The notes under the pieces were generated by a model. It saw only the letters and a list, made by a program, of their open reading frames with translations, made no database searches and was not told the DNA's origin. Positions 5,052 through 5,458 of a stretch of DNA of 5,458 bases are shown piece by piece. The stretch comes from Rhizobacter sp. (GTDB lineage: Bacteria; Pseudomonadota; Gammaproteobacteria; Burkholderiales; Burkholderiaceae_C): positions 1 to 5,458 of the forward strand of contig JACMKJ010000519.1 in assembly GCA_014380155.1 (NCBI GenBank). Direction: 5' to 3'. Each line of letters starts with the position of its first letter. Position 1 is the first letter of the stretch. The position numbers were made by a program, and so were the translations under genes.

Positions 5052-5458
5052 ACACGATTCGCACGCGATTGCTGCTGGCGCTTTTGGGGATGCTCGCCCT
5101 CGTTGCCCTGGTGATGGGCGCGGTGACCTACCGCAACGTGCTCACCGAAACCGAGGCCCTGTTCGACTACCAGCTCAAGCAGATGGCGCTCTCGTTGCGC
5201 GACCAGGGCGAGATCGATGCCAACCAGGCCGATGCGCTGGCCGACGAGCAGTTCGACTTCGTGGTGCAGATCTGGACCATGGACGGCCGCAGCATCTACG
5301 CCACCCGCAACCACCGCGCGCTGCCCACCCGCGCGCTGCTGGGCTTTGCCGACGTGCCGGTCGAGGGCCAGACCTGGCGCACCTTCAGCGTGGCCACGCC
5401 GGGGCGGGTGATCCAGGTGGCGCAGCCGGTGCGCATCCGCCAACGGCTGGCGGCCGAC
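5048..5458 (+). CDS. Two-component sensor histidine kinase N-terminus, QseC/TctE-like (partial)
   Basis: The first 137 residues of a membrane histidine kinase that presumably phosphorylates the preceding regulator. A short basic N-terminus (MNTIRTR) is followed by one transmembrane helix at about 8-28. The periplasmic domain then begins with ETEALFDYQLKQMALSLRDQ (34-53), the pattern of the two-component sensor kinase N-terminal domain found in QseC and TctE, which supports a QseBC-like pairing. Residues 70-130 (FVVQIWTMDGRSIYATR and onward) look like the extracellular sensor fold. The second transmembrane helix, HAMP, H-box and ATPase domains lie beyond the window. The ATG at 5048 overlaps the regulator stop by 4 nt. 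The signal sensed is unknown. Confidence 0.9.
   Translation, partial: MNTIRTRLLLALLGMLALVALVMGAVTYRNVLTETEALFDYQLKQMALSLRDQGEIDANQADALADEQFDFVVQIWTMDGRSIYATRNHRALPTRALLGFADVPVEGQTWRTFSVATPGRVIQVAQPVRIRQRLAAD

Overview
The window is GC-rich and almost fully coding. The gene families and their pairing (type II NADH dehydrogenase, membrane-anchored TAXI-type solute-binding protein, QseB/QseC-like two-component pair) suggest a chromosomal segment of a betaproteobacterium, most likely in the Burkholderiales. That placement comes from composition and protein flavour; no database search was run.

Left block (1-2280, minus strand), in order of transcription: a winged-helix-like DNA-binding protein (1609-2280), a nucleotidyltransferase-fold protein of the AbiEii/AbiGii toxin type (927-1616), and the N-terminal 307 residues of a type II NADH dehydrogenase (1-922), whose 3' end lies outside the window. 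The first two overlap by 8 nt. The ndh start lies 4 nt after the nucleotidyltransferase stop, so the three genes look like one transcription unit. A perfect 13-bp inverted repeat with a 5-nt spacer (2281-2311) abuts the start codon of the DNA-binding gene and overlaps a plausible -10 element, as expected for an autoregulatory operator. I read the first two genes as a candidate toxin-antitoxin-like or defence module, and it is the most interesting part of the window. Its function is inferred, not shown.

Middle (2373-2957, plus strand): a flavin-reductase-like FMN-binding protein, divergent from the module and sharing its 92-bp intergenic region. Its stop is 1 nt from the stop of the convergent gene, and an imperfect hairpin spans both stops.

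Right block: a TAXI-family solute-binding protein (2959-4302, minus strand) with an N-terminal and a C-terminal membrane segment and a basic cytoplasmic tail, but no TRAP permease gene beside it here. Divergent from it, 68 bp away, are an OmpR/PhoB-type response regulator (4371-5051) and the start of its sensor kinase (5048 to the window end), which overlap as ATGA. The arrangement suggests, without proving, that the anchored binding protein is linked to the two-component system. No tRNA, rRNA, CRISPR array, insertion sequence or intergenic gap over 100 bp was seen.
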